Positions 1-7,202 of a DNA stretch of 32,789 bases are shown in pieces. Under the pieces are notes generated by a model that had not been told where the DNA came from, made no database searches, and saw nothing but the letters and a program-made list of their open reading frames with translations. A program made the translations under genes and the position numbers. This stretch comes from Actinomycetes bacterium (GTDB lineage Bacteria; Actinomycetota; Acidimicrobiia; Acidimicrobiales; JABEUL01): the NCBI GenBank assembly GCA_021852345.1, contig JAJZNL010000019.1:1-32789 (forward strand), read 5' to 3'. The stretch's first letter is position 1. Every line of letters starts with the position of its first letter.

Positions 1-337
1 CGTATATCAATGGTGAGTTGTGAATATTTATTCAATGTGCATCCTTTCTGATAATTTGGTTCACATTGATACTATCGCAGCTCACCATTTATCTATTGGA
101 TATTGCACTTGGATTTAGAATTCAGGTATTACCTTAATGATGCGACTGCATTTTATATTCTCAAGATTACAAAAGAAGTGGGTGAAGGGGGAGGATAGCT
201 ACATCGGTACCGATATAGTTGTTTGATACCGCCTTTGTTCTAATTTGATATTTTCTATATGATGTACCTCCATAAATCAATTGTTAAACTGTATAAATTA
301 GTGTTTTGCTTTATTTTAAGTTATTGGTTTAGTTCTT
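1..337. other. Gene-free 5' region with nested inverted repeats
   Basis: No convincing coding region is visible. The first 90 bases hold two nested inverted repeats: AATGGTGAG (9-17) with CTCACCATT (81-89), and inside it TCAATGTG (32-39) with CACATTGA (62-69). A further small palindrome, TGAATA-TT-TATTCA, lies at 21-34. Such nesting could fold as a two-stem hairpin in RNA or single-stranded DNA. A 24-nt sequence at 103-126 recurs at 4651-4674. The rest is AT-rich and presumably carries the promoter of the hydrolase at 338, but no promoter stands out. Confidence 0.5.
103..126. repeat. Distant copy of the GGATTTAGAATTCAGG repeat
   Basis: The 24-nt sequence here matches 4651-4674 with a single C/T difference. 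It lies 211 bp upstream of the hydrolase start, just beyond the nested inverted repeats. Confidence 0.7.
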
Positions 338-1132
338 ATGTATCTTGAATTAAGAGGTAACGGTCAGCCGGTATTATTATTGCACGGTCAGCCTGGCTAC
401 GGCAAAAATTTCGAAAAGGTTGTGTCTAAATTGGTGACAAACCATCTGTTGTTGGTCCCAGATCGTTGTGGATACAACAAAAGTTTTGGCTACCCAAAAG
501 GCTTTGAAGAAGCCGCAAATGAATTAATTGACAGGGTGGAGCAGCTTGGTTTAAGTGATCTTATTGTGCTCGGATACAGCTTCGGCGCTGGAAGCGCTAT
601 ATTTTTTTCAACGCTTGCTCAAAGGCTGACTAAAGCTTTGATATTGGTGTCGCCGATAGGGACAAGAAAGTGCCTGACTCCGTTGGATTATGTGTTGGCC
701 AAGCCCTTTATCGGTCCTGTAGTAACTTTTGATGGCATGATTTCTTTGGACATTGTAATGCCAAAGCTGAAGCAATTTGCATCAAATTCAAATTCAGATT
801 TCCTAAAGGCGGCAGCGCATGCATTGAAAATTGATGTGGTTGCAGACTCTACTATCTCGCCCAAGCCGATTTTAAAGTCGCTTAAATCGTTTGTCGACGA
901 ACAAAGAATTCTGTTAAAGCAGATCGGACTTTTGGAAGAGGCGTTAACAAAGGTTAATGTACCAGTCCATATAGTAAGCGGGCAAAAGGATGACATTATT
1001 TCTCCAGAGTCAGTACTTGACATAGAATCGAGACTTAAGGCAACGTCACTGACTTGGATTAAAGACGGTACGCATCTGTTAATACACGAGTATCCCGAGA
1101 CAATAGCAGAGATAGTATCTTCCTACAGTTAG
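338..1132 (+). CDS. Alpha/beta hydrolase
   Basis: This 264-residue protein is a small single-domain alpha/beta-hydrolase, probably cytoplasmic because no signal peptide is seen. The oxyanion strand LLLHGQPG (13-20) is followed by the nucleophile elbow GYSFG with Ser81. The acid is Asp218 or Asp219 in SGQKDD, and the base is His246 in DGTHLL, so the catalytic triad looks intact. The length is normal for the family and the N-terminus starts directly in the first beta strand, which supports the ATG at 338 although no Shine-Dalgarno is visible. The substrate cannot be told from sequence; esterase, lipase-like or haloperoxidase-like activities are all possible. The gene stands alone and runs convergently into the stress-protein operon, with a hairpin between. 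Confidence 0.85.
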   Translation: MYLELRGNGQPVLLLHGQPGYGKNFEKVVSKLVTNHLLLVPDRCGYNKSFGYPKGFEEAANELIDRVEQLGLSDLIVLGYSFGAGSAIFFSTLAQRLTKALILVSPIGTRKCLTPLDYVLAKPFIGPVVTFDGMISLDIVMPKLKQFASNSNSDFLKAAAHALKIDVVADSTISPKPILKSLKSFVDEQRILLKQIGLLEEALTKVNVPVHIVSGQKDDIISPESVLDIESRLKATSLTWIKDGTHLLIHEYPETIAEIVSSYS

Positions 1133-1160
1133 ATCACGATGTTGTTTAGTCTTTGCAACG

Positions 1161-1200
1161 AACAAAAGCCCCGTTTACAATTCGTAAGCGGGGCTTTGTC
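1161..1200. terminator. Bidirectional hairpin terminator
   Basis: AAAGCCCCG and CGGGGCTTT flank a short AT-rich centre, giving a GC-rich stem that extends through the adjoining TTAC/GTAA. It sits exactly between two convergent genes. On the minus strand the stem is followed by CTTTTGTT, a usable U-tract; on the plus strand the T-run is short, so it probably serves the minus-strand operon best. Confidence 0.75.
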
Positions 1201-1213
1201 GCTTAGCCGGTAA

Positions 1214-1786
1214 TCAGACTTGTATTACCTTTGACTTCGGTATTTTGTTAAGATGCCAGAATCCCAACAGAGTTAAAATAAGCATAATTGCGGCTAGAGC
1301 AAAAGAGGCAATTGCCGCATAGCCTGCTATTTCACCGAAGATTGAAAATGCATAGGCTTCAAGCAGAAGACCTCTTAAAGTCGTCCCTTTGAAACTTGTG
1401 TCGACAAGTGCAGCAAGTTTCTTGTTGCTTGGATCCGCACGAGAAGCTGTACTTAACTTAGAATACACGCCTCCGTAAGGCATTTCAGACAGGTGAACGG
1501 CAATAAAGTCATTAGCGTAAGCCTCTGCTTGCTGGCCAGTTAGCAGTTCTTGACCAGCATATTTAGATACGCTCGGAATCATGCTTGGTGTAATTTCTGT
1601 TCCTGCCTTTGCATGAGCAAAAGCTGTAGCTGGCGGAAAATAGATCTGTTGTTCCGCAAGCTGAGAATGAACTTCGTCGCTTGTGAAATTTGCACCCCAC
1701 GTAAGTAAGCTACCGGCTACGATTAGGACTAATACTAATACTAATCCTCCTAAACTCATGATTAGATCAAACACACGTCTGTTCAT
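1214..1786 (-). CDS. Two-TM membrane protein of actinobacterial 'LigA-like' family
   Basis: The 190-residue protein begins MNRRVFDLIM and has one N-terminal membrane segment (about 10-30), an extracytoplasmic central region of about 115 residues, and a second membrane segment near residues 150-178. It resembles a conserved actinobacterial family that is often labelled 'aromatic ring-opening dioxygenase LigA'; nothing here looks like a dioxygenase and that name should not be trusted. The start at 1786 is preferred over an upstream in-frame codon at 1828 because AAAGGAG lies just before it and the longer form would overlap the upstream gene. It starts 2 nt after the stop of the universal stress protein, so the two are almost certainly cotranscribed. 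Function unknown. Confidence 0.7.
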   Translation of the reverse strand: MNRRVFDLIMSLGGLVLVLVLIVAGSLLTWGANFTSDEVHSQLAEQQIYFPPATAFAHAKAGTEITPSMIPSVSKYAGQELLTGQQAEAYANDFIAVHLSEMPYGGVYSKLSTASRADPSNKKLAALVDTSFKGTTLRGLLLEAYAFSIFGEIAGYAAIASFALAAIMLILTLLGFWHLNKIPKSKVIQV

Positions 1787-1788
1787 GG

Positions 1789-2265
1789 CTACTCCTTTCC
1801 TTTTTGTTTTACGACAATTACCGGACATTCGGCGTGAACCACCACGTAGTGGCTAACCGACCCGATTAAAAGTCGACTAAATGTATCATGGCTTGTTGCT
1901 CCCACAACGATACCTTCGGTAGCTTTGCCATGATTTACCAGTTCCTGTCCGGCAGGACCTTCAACGAATTTAAGGGTGATCTTGACATCAGGAAATTCTT
2001 TAACTTGCTGTCGCAATTGATCTTCGATAAATTGTTTGGCCTGGTCAAATAAATCGTCGGTATTTGGAATTGATACAGGGAATGGGTATAGAGAACCCGG
2101 GAGTAGCCATGAATAAATAATTTCTAAATTAAAATTTCGTTCATGTGCTTCATTGAGAGCCCACCTCAGAGCGTCTATTGAATTTGGAGAACCGTCAAAA
2201 CCTACAACTAATTTTTTTGTTTCGGACTTTAAACCGTTGGCTGTTTTAAGGTCTGAGTCGTTCAT
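1789..2265 (-). CDS. Universal stress protein (UspA family)
   Basis: A 158-residue single-domain Usp protein. The N-terminal strand VVGFDGS and helix WALNEA, and the C-terminal LLIGSVSHYVV...CPVIVV, are typical of ATP-binding Usp proteins, which modulate stress and energy responses in the cytoplasm. The nucleotide loop is usually G-2X-G-9X-G-S/T; here it reads GATSHDTFSRLLIGS, so the second glycine is a serine and ATP binding may be weakened. A very strong ribosome binding site (GAGGAGG) precedes the ATG at 2265. It is the first gene of a two-gene operon with the membrane protein downstream, which suggests a membrane-linked stress role (inference). Confidence 0.88.
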   Translation of the reverse strand: MNDSDLKTANGLKSETKKLVVGFDGSPNSIDALRWALNEAHERNFNLEIIYSWLLPGSLYPFPVSIPNTDDLFDQAKQFIEDQLRQQVKEFPDVKITLKFVEGPAGQELVNHGKATEGIVVGATSHDTFSRLLIGSVSHYVVVHAECPVIVVKQKGKE

Positions 2266-2516
2266 TTTAACCTCCTCTTTGTTTTGCTCTCTTATTTTCT
2301 ATCTCATATTATCAAGTATAGTGATTGCATATACGTATAGTATCTTATTTAACCATTAAGTCCCATTAAGAAATTGGCCAGAGCCGCCCAGTGTTAATTT
2401 TAAGAGTTGGGAATATTTTTAAGAGTTACCGCAGTAAATCTTGTATAGATGGATTCGGTTATTGACTCCTAAAAGCAATAGTTTTCGCATAAATCTAAAC
2501 GTAAAAATCCTATATA
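2266..2516. other. Intergenic region between stress operon and menF
   Basis: AT-rich spacer holding the promoter of the stress-protein operon on the minus strand and the 3' flank of menF. TATACT- and TAATAT-like -10 candidates occur around 2300-2335, but no -35 can be chosen with confidence. No small gene or clear terminator is seen for menF. Confidence 0.3.
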
Positions 2517-3788
2517 TTAAGGACGAACTAAGCATGAAAGCATCGCTTGGAACTTAAGTTGAGTCTCGGTCAATTCAGCTTCGGGATTCGAATTTTCCAC
2601 TATCCCTACGCCGGCCCAGATGATCGCCGATGATTCTAGAATTTGTGCCGATCTAATTCCCAAATAAAATTCGCCGTCTCCGGATGAATTTATCCAACCT
2701 ATCGGACCGGCATATCGCTCGCGATTACAGAGCTCATACTTTAGTTGATATGACCTGAAAGCATTGTCGGGGACTCCACCTACTGCGGGAGTCGGATGGA
2801 TGACAGCGGCAATATCCAATAAGGTATCGTCCGCATCCTTAAGTTCGCCTAACATTGGTGTGGCGAGATGAATAACATTGCGCAAAGTTAAAATGTCAGG
2901 AACGCTGCTCACATCTAATTTTGTACATAATGCTGTTAACTTTTCTTTAAGCCATTCAACAACCAAGCTATGTTCGTTTCTATTTTTTACCGAAGCCATT
3001 AGTTCGTCTATCGCAAAGTTATCGGATTCTTGATTGCCGCTACTGGCGATTGTTCCCGCCAACGGCTTTAAATTAATCTGATTATCGAATTTTTGGAGTA
3101 GTAACTCTGGAGACGCTCCGATAAAACCGTCCATAGAAAATATTGTGCATGTCGGGTAAAGCACTTTAAGTCGTTTTAGTGATGTGATCTTACAGAAGGG
3201 TCTGTTGGCGGTAATTTCGACTCGCCGCGCCAAAACGACTTTAGCGACAGAACCGTTTTTAATTTCATTAACTATTTCGGCTACGTTATCTTTAAAAACT
3301 TCATGATCGATCGTACTTGTCAACTCAAAACCGTCAGGATTTTTTAACCTATTGTCGGTCGATTCTGAAATTAGTTGACCGAATGACGTGATTTCTTTAC
3401 CAAAAGTAAGTTGCCAACCCTTGCCGTTATTTTGCAGATAGATGAGCCTCTGGGGCAAATATCCCATGGAGGGTGTCGAGATGTCATAGTTTAAAGGTAA
3501 AAACGATATGGCATCAGGCTTAACGATAAATTGTCTCAAGTCGGCGTTTGTCGTATTGGAGTTAAACTCAAAATTCTTTAGACTCTCCATAAATTGACGT
3601 TTACTGTCATCGTTACTGAGTGTCAAGTCAAATGATTTTATGATTCCTTGACCCAGAAACTGATAGTCGGGAGTTATGTAAATTAGATCATCCTGAGAAG
3701 CAATATCCAATACGTTCCAACTCGGAAAATTCTCTTTATCAAAAATTTCAAAACTCGGACTAAAAGTATCCGTTAAATCAGAAGCCAT
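2517..3788 (-). CDS. menF: Isochorismate synthase (MenF/EntC family)
   Basis: A 423-residue chorismate-utilising enzyme. It converts chorismate to isochorismate, the first committed step to menaquinone. The C-terminal chorismate-binding domain shows LKPLAGTIASS, NRNEHSLVVEWL, NVIHLATPMLG, IHPTPAVGGVP, ERYAGPIGW and GVGIVENSNPEAELTET, which carry the Mg-binding glutamates and chorismate-contacting residues of the family. The N-terminal third is poorly conserved, as is usual for MenF. It begins 11 nt after the stop of the MenG-like methyltransferase on the same strand, which favours menaquinone over siderophore or salicylate synthesis. A salicylate synthase reading is less likely because no lyase partner is nearby. 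No Shine-Dalgarno is obvious; translation may be coupled to menG. Confidence 0.85.
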   Translation of the reverse strand: MASDLTDTFSPSFEIFDKENFPSWNVLDIASQDDLIYITPDYQFLGQGIIKSFDLTLSNDDSKRQFMESLKNFEFNSNTTNADLRQFIVKPDAISFLPLNYDISTPSMGYLPQRLIYLQNNGKGWQLTFGKEITSFGQLISESTDNRLKNPDGFELTSTIDHEVFKDNVAEIVNEIKNGSVAKVVLARRVEITANRPFCKITSLKRLKVLYPTCTIFSMDGFIGASPELLLQKFDNQINLKPLAGTIASSGNQESDNFAIDELMASVKNRNEHSLVVEWLKEKLTALCTKLDVSSVPDILTLRNVIHLATPMLGELKDADDTLLDIAAVIHPTPAVGGVPDNAFRSYQLKYELCNRERYAGPIGWINSSGDGEFYLGIRSAQILESSAIIWAGVGIVENSNPEAELTETQLKFQAMLSCLVRP

Positions 3789-3799
3789 AATTACATAAC

Positions 3800-4510
3800 T
3801 TAGTGCTTGAATACGGGGACGGTGGCATCCAGTATTTGAACAGTACCGAAAAACAGCTGTTTGTGGCCGGAACCCAAAAAACCCTGTTCATTAAGCATGG
3901 AAAGCAAAGTTTGTCTATCAGGTAAATAGACAGTGGATGCAGGTAAATATGAGTAGGCTTTTTTATCGGACAAAATTCCGCCGATTGCAGGTACGCATTT
4001 TTTAAACCATAGGTCATGCACCTCTTTGATGACGGGGAGCCGGGGTTCGGCGATGTCTAAAAGAGCAATGCGTCCGCCGGGCTTAACTACTCTATAGCAC
4101 TCCTTAAAAAAGTCCTTCAAATTTACAAAGTTTCTTAAAGAAAATCCCGATACCAATCCGTCGAGCGAATCATCTCGAAAGGGTAGCTGTTCGGCTATTC
4201 CCTGTACTATATTGCCCAGCGCCCGATTTTGTTTAATCATGTTGAAAGATAAATCGATCCCGATTGCTTTGATGTTGCGTTTTTGAAGTTCTCGGATTAA
4301 ATCACCAGTCCCGCAACCGACATCCAGCACAGTGCTGTTTGGTTTTGCGCCTAAGTGTTCAAGAAGTTTTTTTCTCCAACCTCTATCCATGCCAAAAGTC
4401 ATGTAAGAATTTAGTTTTTCGTAGTCGACCGCTATAGAATCAAACATGGATCTCACGGTAATCATTTTTTCTTCTGTTGCAGGCAAGATATTGTGGTTGT
4501 CTTTTGTCAT
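3800..4510 (-). CDS. menG: Demethylmenaquinone methyltransferase (MenG/UbiE)
   Basis: A 236-residue class I SAM methyltransferase. It performs the last step of menaquinone synthesis, C-methylation of demethylmenaquinone. The N-terminal MFDSIAVDYEKLNSYMTFG and WRKKLL match the UbiE signature; the SAM-binding motif I is VLDVGCGTGDL; the post-motif region SFSLRNF-like (here GFSLRNFVNL) and RVVKPGGRIALLDIAEP match the second UbiE signature. Near the C-terminus, YLPASTVYLPD matches the conserved YLP-S segment. It is first in the operon with menF downstream. A TATAAA box lies a short distance upstream of the ATG, and the leader looks short. A different quinone methyltransferase role cannot be excluded, but the menF linkage supports this one. 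Confidence 0.85.
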   Translation of the reverse strand: MTKDNHNILPATEEKMITVRSMFDSIAVDYEKLNSYMTFGMDRGWRKKLLEHLGAKPNSTVLDVGCGTGDLIRELQKRNIKAIGIDLSFNMIKQNRALGNIVQGIAEQLPFRDDSLDGLVSGFSLRNFVNLKDFFKECYRVVKPGGRIALLDIAEPRLPVIKEVHDLWFKKCVPAIGGILSDKKAYSYLPASTVYLPDRQTLLSMLNEQGFLGSGHKQLFFGTVQILDATVPVFKH

Positions 4511-4936
4511 TCGGTAATTTTGCTTATATGTTTTTATAGACAGGTGTCTGAACTTGGGTAACGCAGATTAGCAAGGCGTTTGATGAAAAGTTTAATCGTC
4601 GCTAACAAGTTTAGAGTATTGCGGTGGCTTAATAATTTAACAATTTGAACTTGCATTTGGATTTAGAATTCAGGGGATTTAGAATTCAGGAATTTTAGAT
4701 TAACGAATTGGCGTCGTAAGGTCGATTACTTTGCCCCGAAAATAGGTATGAAGAATGCACCAAACCGTAATGCCGGCTCAAGATTTCTAAGTAAAATTCA
4801 CCAAAACTAGGCAATTATGTGCCGTAAGCGCTTATTCTTGAATGGGGCAAGTGAATTTTAAGTTAACATTTAACAGAGTTAAATTAAATTCGGCTCTTAA
4901 TCGGCACATCTAAGCTGCAGTCGTTTACGGATAATT
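4511..4936. other. Divergent intergenic region with repeated 16-mer
   Basis: This 426-bp stretch separates menG (minus) from the TPR gene (plus) and must hold both promoters. It contains two adjacent copies of a 16-mer at 4659-4690 that also occurs at 111-126. No open frame of note and no recognised RNA gene are seen; TTAAC/GTTAA-type short inverted repeats occur around 4860-4890 before the TPR gene. Confidence 0.4.
4651..4690. repeat. Repeated 16-mer GGATTTAGAATTCAGG (tandem pair)
   Basis: GGATTTAGAATTCAGG occurs at 4659-4674 and immediately again at 4675-4690. The first copy with its left flank, starting TTGCATTTGG at 4651, matches 103-126 over 24 nt with one mismatch. The core GAATTC is palindromic. 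It may be a binding site or the trace of a small mobile repeat. Confidence 0.75.
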
Positions 4937-5569
4937 ATGCAAAAACAAAGCAAGAATAATCAATTCGAAAAAAGCAATCACAGAAAAAACCTTTTTGTAG
5001 TTGACCCCAAGATAAAGGTTCAATTAGATCAGGCGGTTCAGTGCTATGTTAAAGACAGGTATCAAGAAGCCGTAGGAATATTAAAAAAGGTGTTAAAGCT
5101 GTATCCGAACTATGAAGATGCTATTGAAGTTTTGGGCTTAAGCTACTACCGTCTCGGGGAGTATGAACCTGCAATTGACGAGTTAGAAAAGTTTACAAAT
5201 TTAACAAAGAATTACGAACAGTTACCTGTGATAGCTGATTGCTATAGAGCTCTAGGGTTTTATAAAAAGATGTTCTCGGTCTGGAATTTAATTAAGACAA
5301 AAAAACTTCCGCGCTCCATCCACGGAGAAGCGCGGCTTGTGATAGCGGGTGCTTACAAGGATTTAGGCGACATCGACAAAGCGTATGAATTAATGAAAAG
5401 CTGCGCTGGTGATTCCAAAGAACCCTCTTTTCTTAAATTAAGGGAATGGTACGTATTGGCGGACATTTTAGAGCAGATGGGAGATTTTCCAAACTCCCGA
5501 AGATTATTTAAAAAGGTGCTTCAGTTCGATCCCGATTTGGCAGATGTGGCCGAACGTGCCACTATCTAA
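4937..5569 (+). CDS. Tetratricopeptide-repeat protein
   Basis: A 210-residue, probably cytoplasmic, helical-repeat protein. A lysine/asparagine-rich N-terminus (1-20) is followed by TPR-like helix pairs near 28-60 (YVKDRYQEAVGILKKVLKLY), 61-95 (ALSYYRLGEYEPAIDEL-type: here GLSYYRLGEYEPAIDELEK), 130-160 (GAYKDLGDIDKAYELM) and 168-203 (LADILEQMGDFPNSRRLFKK). The usual W-LG-Y-A-F-A-P spacing is recognisable. TPR units bind partner proteins; the partner is unknown. There is no signal peptide. The gene ends six bases before a palindrome and about 260 bp before parA on the same strand, so a functional link to ParA is possible but unproven. No strong Shine-Dalgarno precedes the ATG. Confidence 0.8.
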   Translation: MQKQSKNNQFEKSNHRKNLFVVDPKIKVQLDQAVQCYVKDRYQEAVGILKKVLKLYPNYEDAIEVLGLSYYRLGEYEPAIDELEKFTNLTKNYEQLPVIADCYRALGFYKKMFSVWNLIKTKKLPRSIHGEARLVIAGAYKDLGDIDKAYELMKSCAGDSKEPSFLKLREWYVLADILEQMGDFPNSRRLFKKVLQFDPDLADVAERATI

Positions 5570-5572
5570 ATG

Positions 5573-5602
5573 TTGATAGATCGATTTAAATAGATCTATC
5601 AA
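5573..5602. promoter_or_regulatory. Near-perfect 30-bp palindrome after the TPR gene
   Basis: TTGATAGATC (5573-5582) is mirrored by GATCTATCAA (5593-5602), with a centre GATTTAAATA that is itself almost symmetric. As RNA it would make an AT-rich stem with no good U-tract, so it is a poor terminator; as DNA it resembles a dimeric-regulator operator or partition-type site. It lies upstream of parA. Confidence 0.5.
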
Positions 5603-5733
5603 ATCAAAATAACTAAATTTTCAAGACTACGCTTGCAGCTGACCGACCTGTTTTTGGTGAAATTAAACACGTCAATCGACATCTGTTTTTTGTCGATTGT
5701 ATCTTACGCTGAGAAAATAATATTACAAAACTG

Positions 5734-5743
5734 CGCAGCTGCG
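5734..5743. promoter_or_regulatory. GC-rich palindrome CGCAGCTGCG upstream of parA
   Basis: A perfect 10-bp palindrome inside a slightly larger symmetric block (TGCGC...GCGCA, 5732-5748), GC-rich in otherwise AT-rich DNA, about 90 bp before the parA start. Possible protein-binding site; function not known. Confidence 0.3.
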
Positions 5744-5801
5744 GCGCAATTTACGTCTTCTGTTGTGTTTGGTCGGTTGGTATCTGATTTCAATAAAAAA
5801 T

Positions 5802-5821
5802 GTTTACTCAAAAGTGTAAAC
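5802..5821. promoter_or_regulatory. Inverted repeat GTTTAC-N8-GTAAAC before parA start
   Basis: A 6+6 bp inverted repeat ends 8 bases before the parA ATG and replaces the place where a Shine-Dalgarno would be expected. It could be an operator or a translation-affecting hairpin. Short, so it could also be chance. Confidence 0.35.
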
Positions 5822-5829
5822 TTGAATGC

Positions 5830-6585
5830 ATGGCAAAAGTAATAGCTTTAGCAAATCAAAAAGGCGGGGTAGCTAAGACAACTTCTACACTTTCAATCGG
5901 CGTCGGCTTGGCCGAGAAGTCCAAGAAAGTTCTGCTGATAGATCTTGATCCGCAAGCATCTTTAACATATTCGGTTGGGCTTGACCCCGATACGCTTGAT
6001 ACCTCTTTGCATGATGTATTTGTTTCGAGAATGCCAATTGAAAAAGTTATTCACAAGGTCAGACACCTTGATATAGTACCAGCGACAATCGATTTGGCGG
6101 GTTCCGAAGTTCATCTGTTAAGCAGAACTGGAAGGGAACATGCTTTAAAAAGAGCGGTAGCGACGATAAAGGATCAATATGACTTCATTCTGTTGGACTT
6201 ACCTCCGTCGCTGGGTGTTCTCACAATTAACGGGTTGACTTGCGCAAATGACTTGTTAATTCCCGTAGCTTGTGAAACTTTGAGTCACCGGGGAGTCGGC
6301 CAACTGATGGAAACCGTTGATGATGTCAGGGCATTTGCAAATCCGGAATTAAGGGTACTGGGTATTATAGTTACCTTGTACGACGACAGGACTAAACACG
6401 CCAGAGAGATTTTTGAAGATCTCCCCAGCAGATACGGTCTGCCAGTTTTAAGTCCGCCCGTTAGAAAATCCATTAGATTCGCTGAAGCACCTGCTTTAGG
6501 TCAGTCAATATTGGATCATTCACCAACTTCGGCAGGTGCGGAAGCCTATAGACATATAGCATGTCAGATAATCGAAAGCAGTTGA
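5830..6585 (+). CDS. ParA/Soj-family ATPase (orphan)
   Basis: A 251-residue ParA-type ATPase. The deviant Walker A motif KGGVAKTT (11-18) with its signature lysine, the Walker A' region LLIDLDPQASLTYSVG (35-50) and Walker B DFILLDLPPSLGVL are intact, so it should bind ATP, dimerise and bind DNA nonspecifically. The start at 5830 (MAKVIALANQ) is chosen over a longer frame from 5800 because ParA proteins begin directly at this strand. No parB gene or consensus parS (TGTTTCACGTGAAACA) is present nearby; instead a TPR gene precedes it and a zinc-ribbon gene follows 40 bp downstream. It may position a protein cargo rather than segregate the chromosome (inference). Confidence 0.9.
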   Translation: MAKVIALANQKGGVAKTTSTLSIGVGLAEKSKKVLLIDLDPQASLTYSVGLDPDTLDTSLHDVFVSRMPIEKVIHKVRHLDIVPATIDLAGSEVHLLSRTGREHALKRAVATIKDQYDFILLDLPPSLGVLTINGLTCANDLLIPVACETLSHRGVGQLMETVDDVRAFANPELRVLGIIVTLYDDRTKHAREIFEDLPSRYGLPVLSPPVRKSIRFAEAPALGQSILDHSPTSAGAEAYRHIACQIIESS

Positions 6586-6625
6586 GTTACGTCCACTGCC
6601 TAACGTTAAATATTGGGAGATAAAA

Positions 6626-6985
6626 ATGGCAAAAAATGATCCGCACGGTAAGAGCGCTTTGTTCTGGAAAGCAGTAGACGAGAAGTCTTTACAGCCTAAA
6701 ACATATGACAAGCATAAAGAAGTCACTTCCCGACATCTGCTGTTCAGTGACTTAAGAGGCGCAAACGCACCCGAAGATCTTCCGCCTCTTATAATTGAGT
6801 GTTCGAGATGCAAGACTAACACCTATGTAACAGTGGCTGAGTATTTGAAAATGCACTTGCCGTTTTCGGTCTGGATACCGTTTAGAAGTCATTCCAGATT
6901 TTTAAAATGTCCAAACTGTCATAAACAATCATGGGTGAAAGTTAGGGTTACCCTGCTTGCAAATGAACTTAAAGAATCTGAATGA
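6626..6985 (+). CDS. Small zinc-ribbon protein downstream of parA
   Basis: A 119-residue protein of unknown function. The N-terminal half is charged (FWKAVDEKSLQPKTYDKHKE). The C-terminal half has two CxxC pairs, CSRCK near residue 59-63 and CPNCH near 92-96, separated by a hydrophobic/aromatic stretch (LPFSVWIPFRSHSRFL), so it should bind one zinc as a ribbon. It has a fair ribosome binding site, GGGAGA, at 6615-6620. It lies 40 bp after parA on the same strand and is probably cotranscribed; a role as a ParA partner or DNA-contacting protein is only a guess. Confidence 0.7.
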   Translation: MAKNDPHGKSALFWKAVDEKSLQPKTYDKHKEVTSRHLLFSDLRGANAPEDLPPLIIECSRCKTNTYVTVAEYLKMHLPFSVWIPFRSHSRFLKCPNCHKQSWVKVRVTLLANELKESE

Positions 6986-6988
6986 AAT

Positions 6989-7010
6989 AAGACCTCTGAG
7001 ACAGGTCTTT
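6989..7010 (+). terminator. Probable terminator after the zinc-ribbon gene
   Basis: AAGACCT and AGGTCTT form a 7-bp stem around a 7-nt loop, followed by TTTAATCT. It starts 3 nt after the stop codon, the usual place for an intrinsic terminator; the T-tract is weak. Confidence 0.5.
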
Positions 7011-7028
7011 AATCTACCTCACTACAGA

Positions 7029-7093
7029 TTTGCCTTTCTAATTTGCTAGTCTAATTTGCCTTTCTAATTTGCCAGTCTAATTTGTCAGTCTGA
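7029..7093. repeat. Five tandem 13-bp repeats
   Basis: Five contiguous 13-bp units begin at 7029, 7042, 7055, 7068 and 7081, all of the form TTTGC(C/T)(T/A)(T/G)TCTAA with small changes; units 1 and 3 are identical. They lie in the convergent gap between the ParA group and glpK, downstream of both. Iteron-like binding sites or simple slippage repeats are both possible. Confidence 0.85.
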
Positions 7094-7202
7094 GTTTTAA
7101 AGCATATTTTTGAATGCTAATCCTCGTTATCTAAAAAATAGTCGTTCAGAGATTGGTTTGCCTGTTTTTTTAAATGACAACAGTATATGATTGTAAACAG
7201 TT

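Noticed and set aside
1214..1786. Aromatic ring-opening dioxygenase LigA
   Set aside because: Relatives carry this label in databases, but the protein has two TM segments and no dioxygenase motifs.
5633..5842. Plus-strand 69-codon frame before parA
   Set aside because: It overlaps the parA start in another frame, contains the palindromes and has no ribosome site.
7029..7093. CRISPR array
   Set aside because: Units are 13 bp and contiguous without spacers; no cas genes are present.
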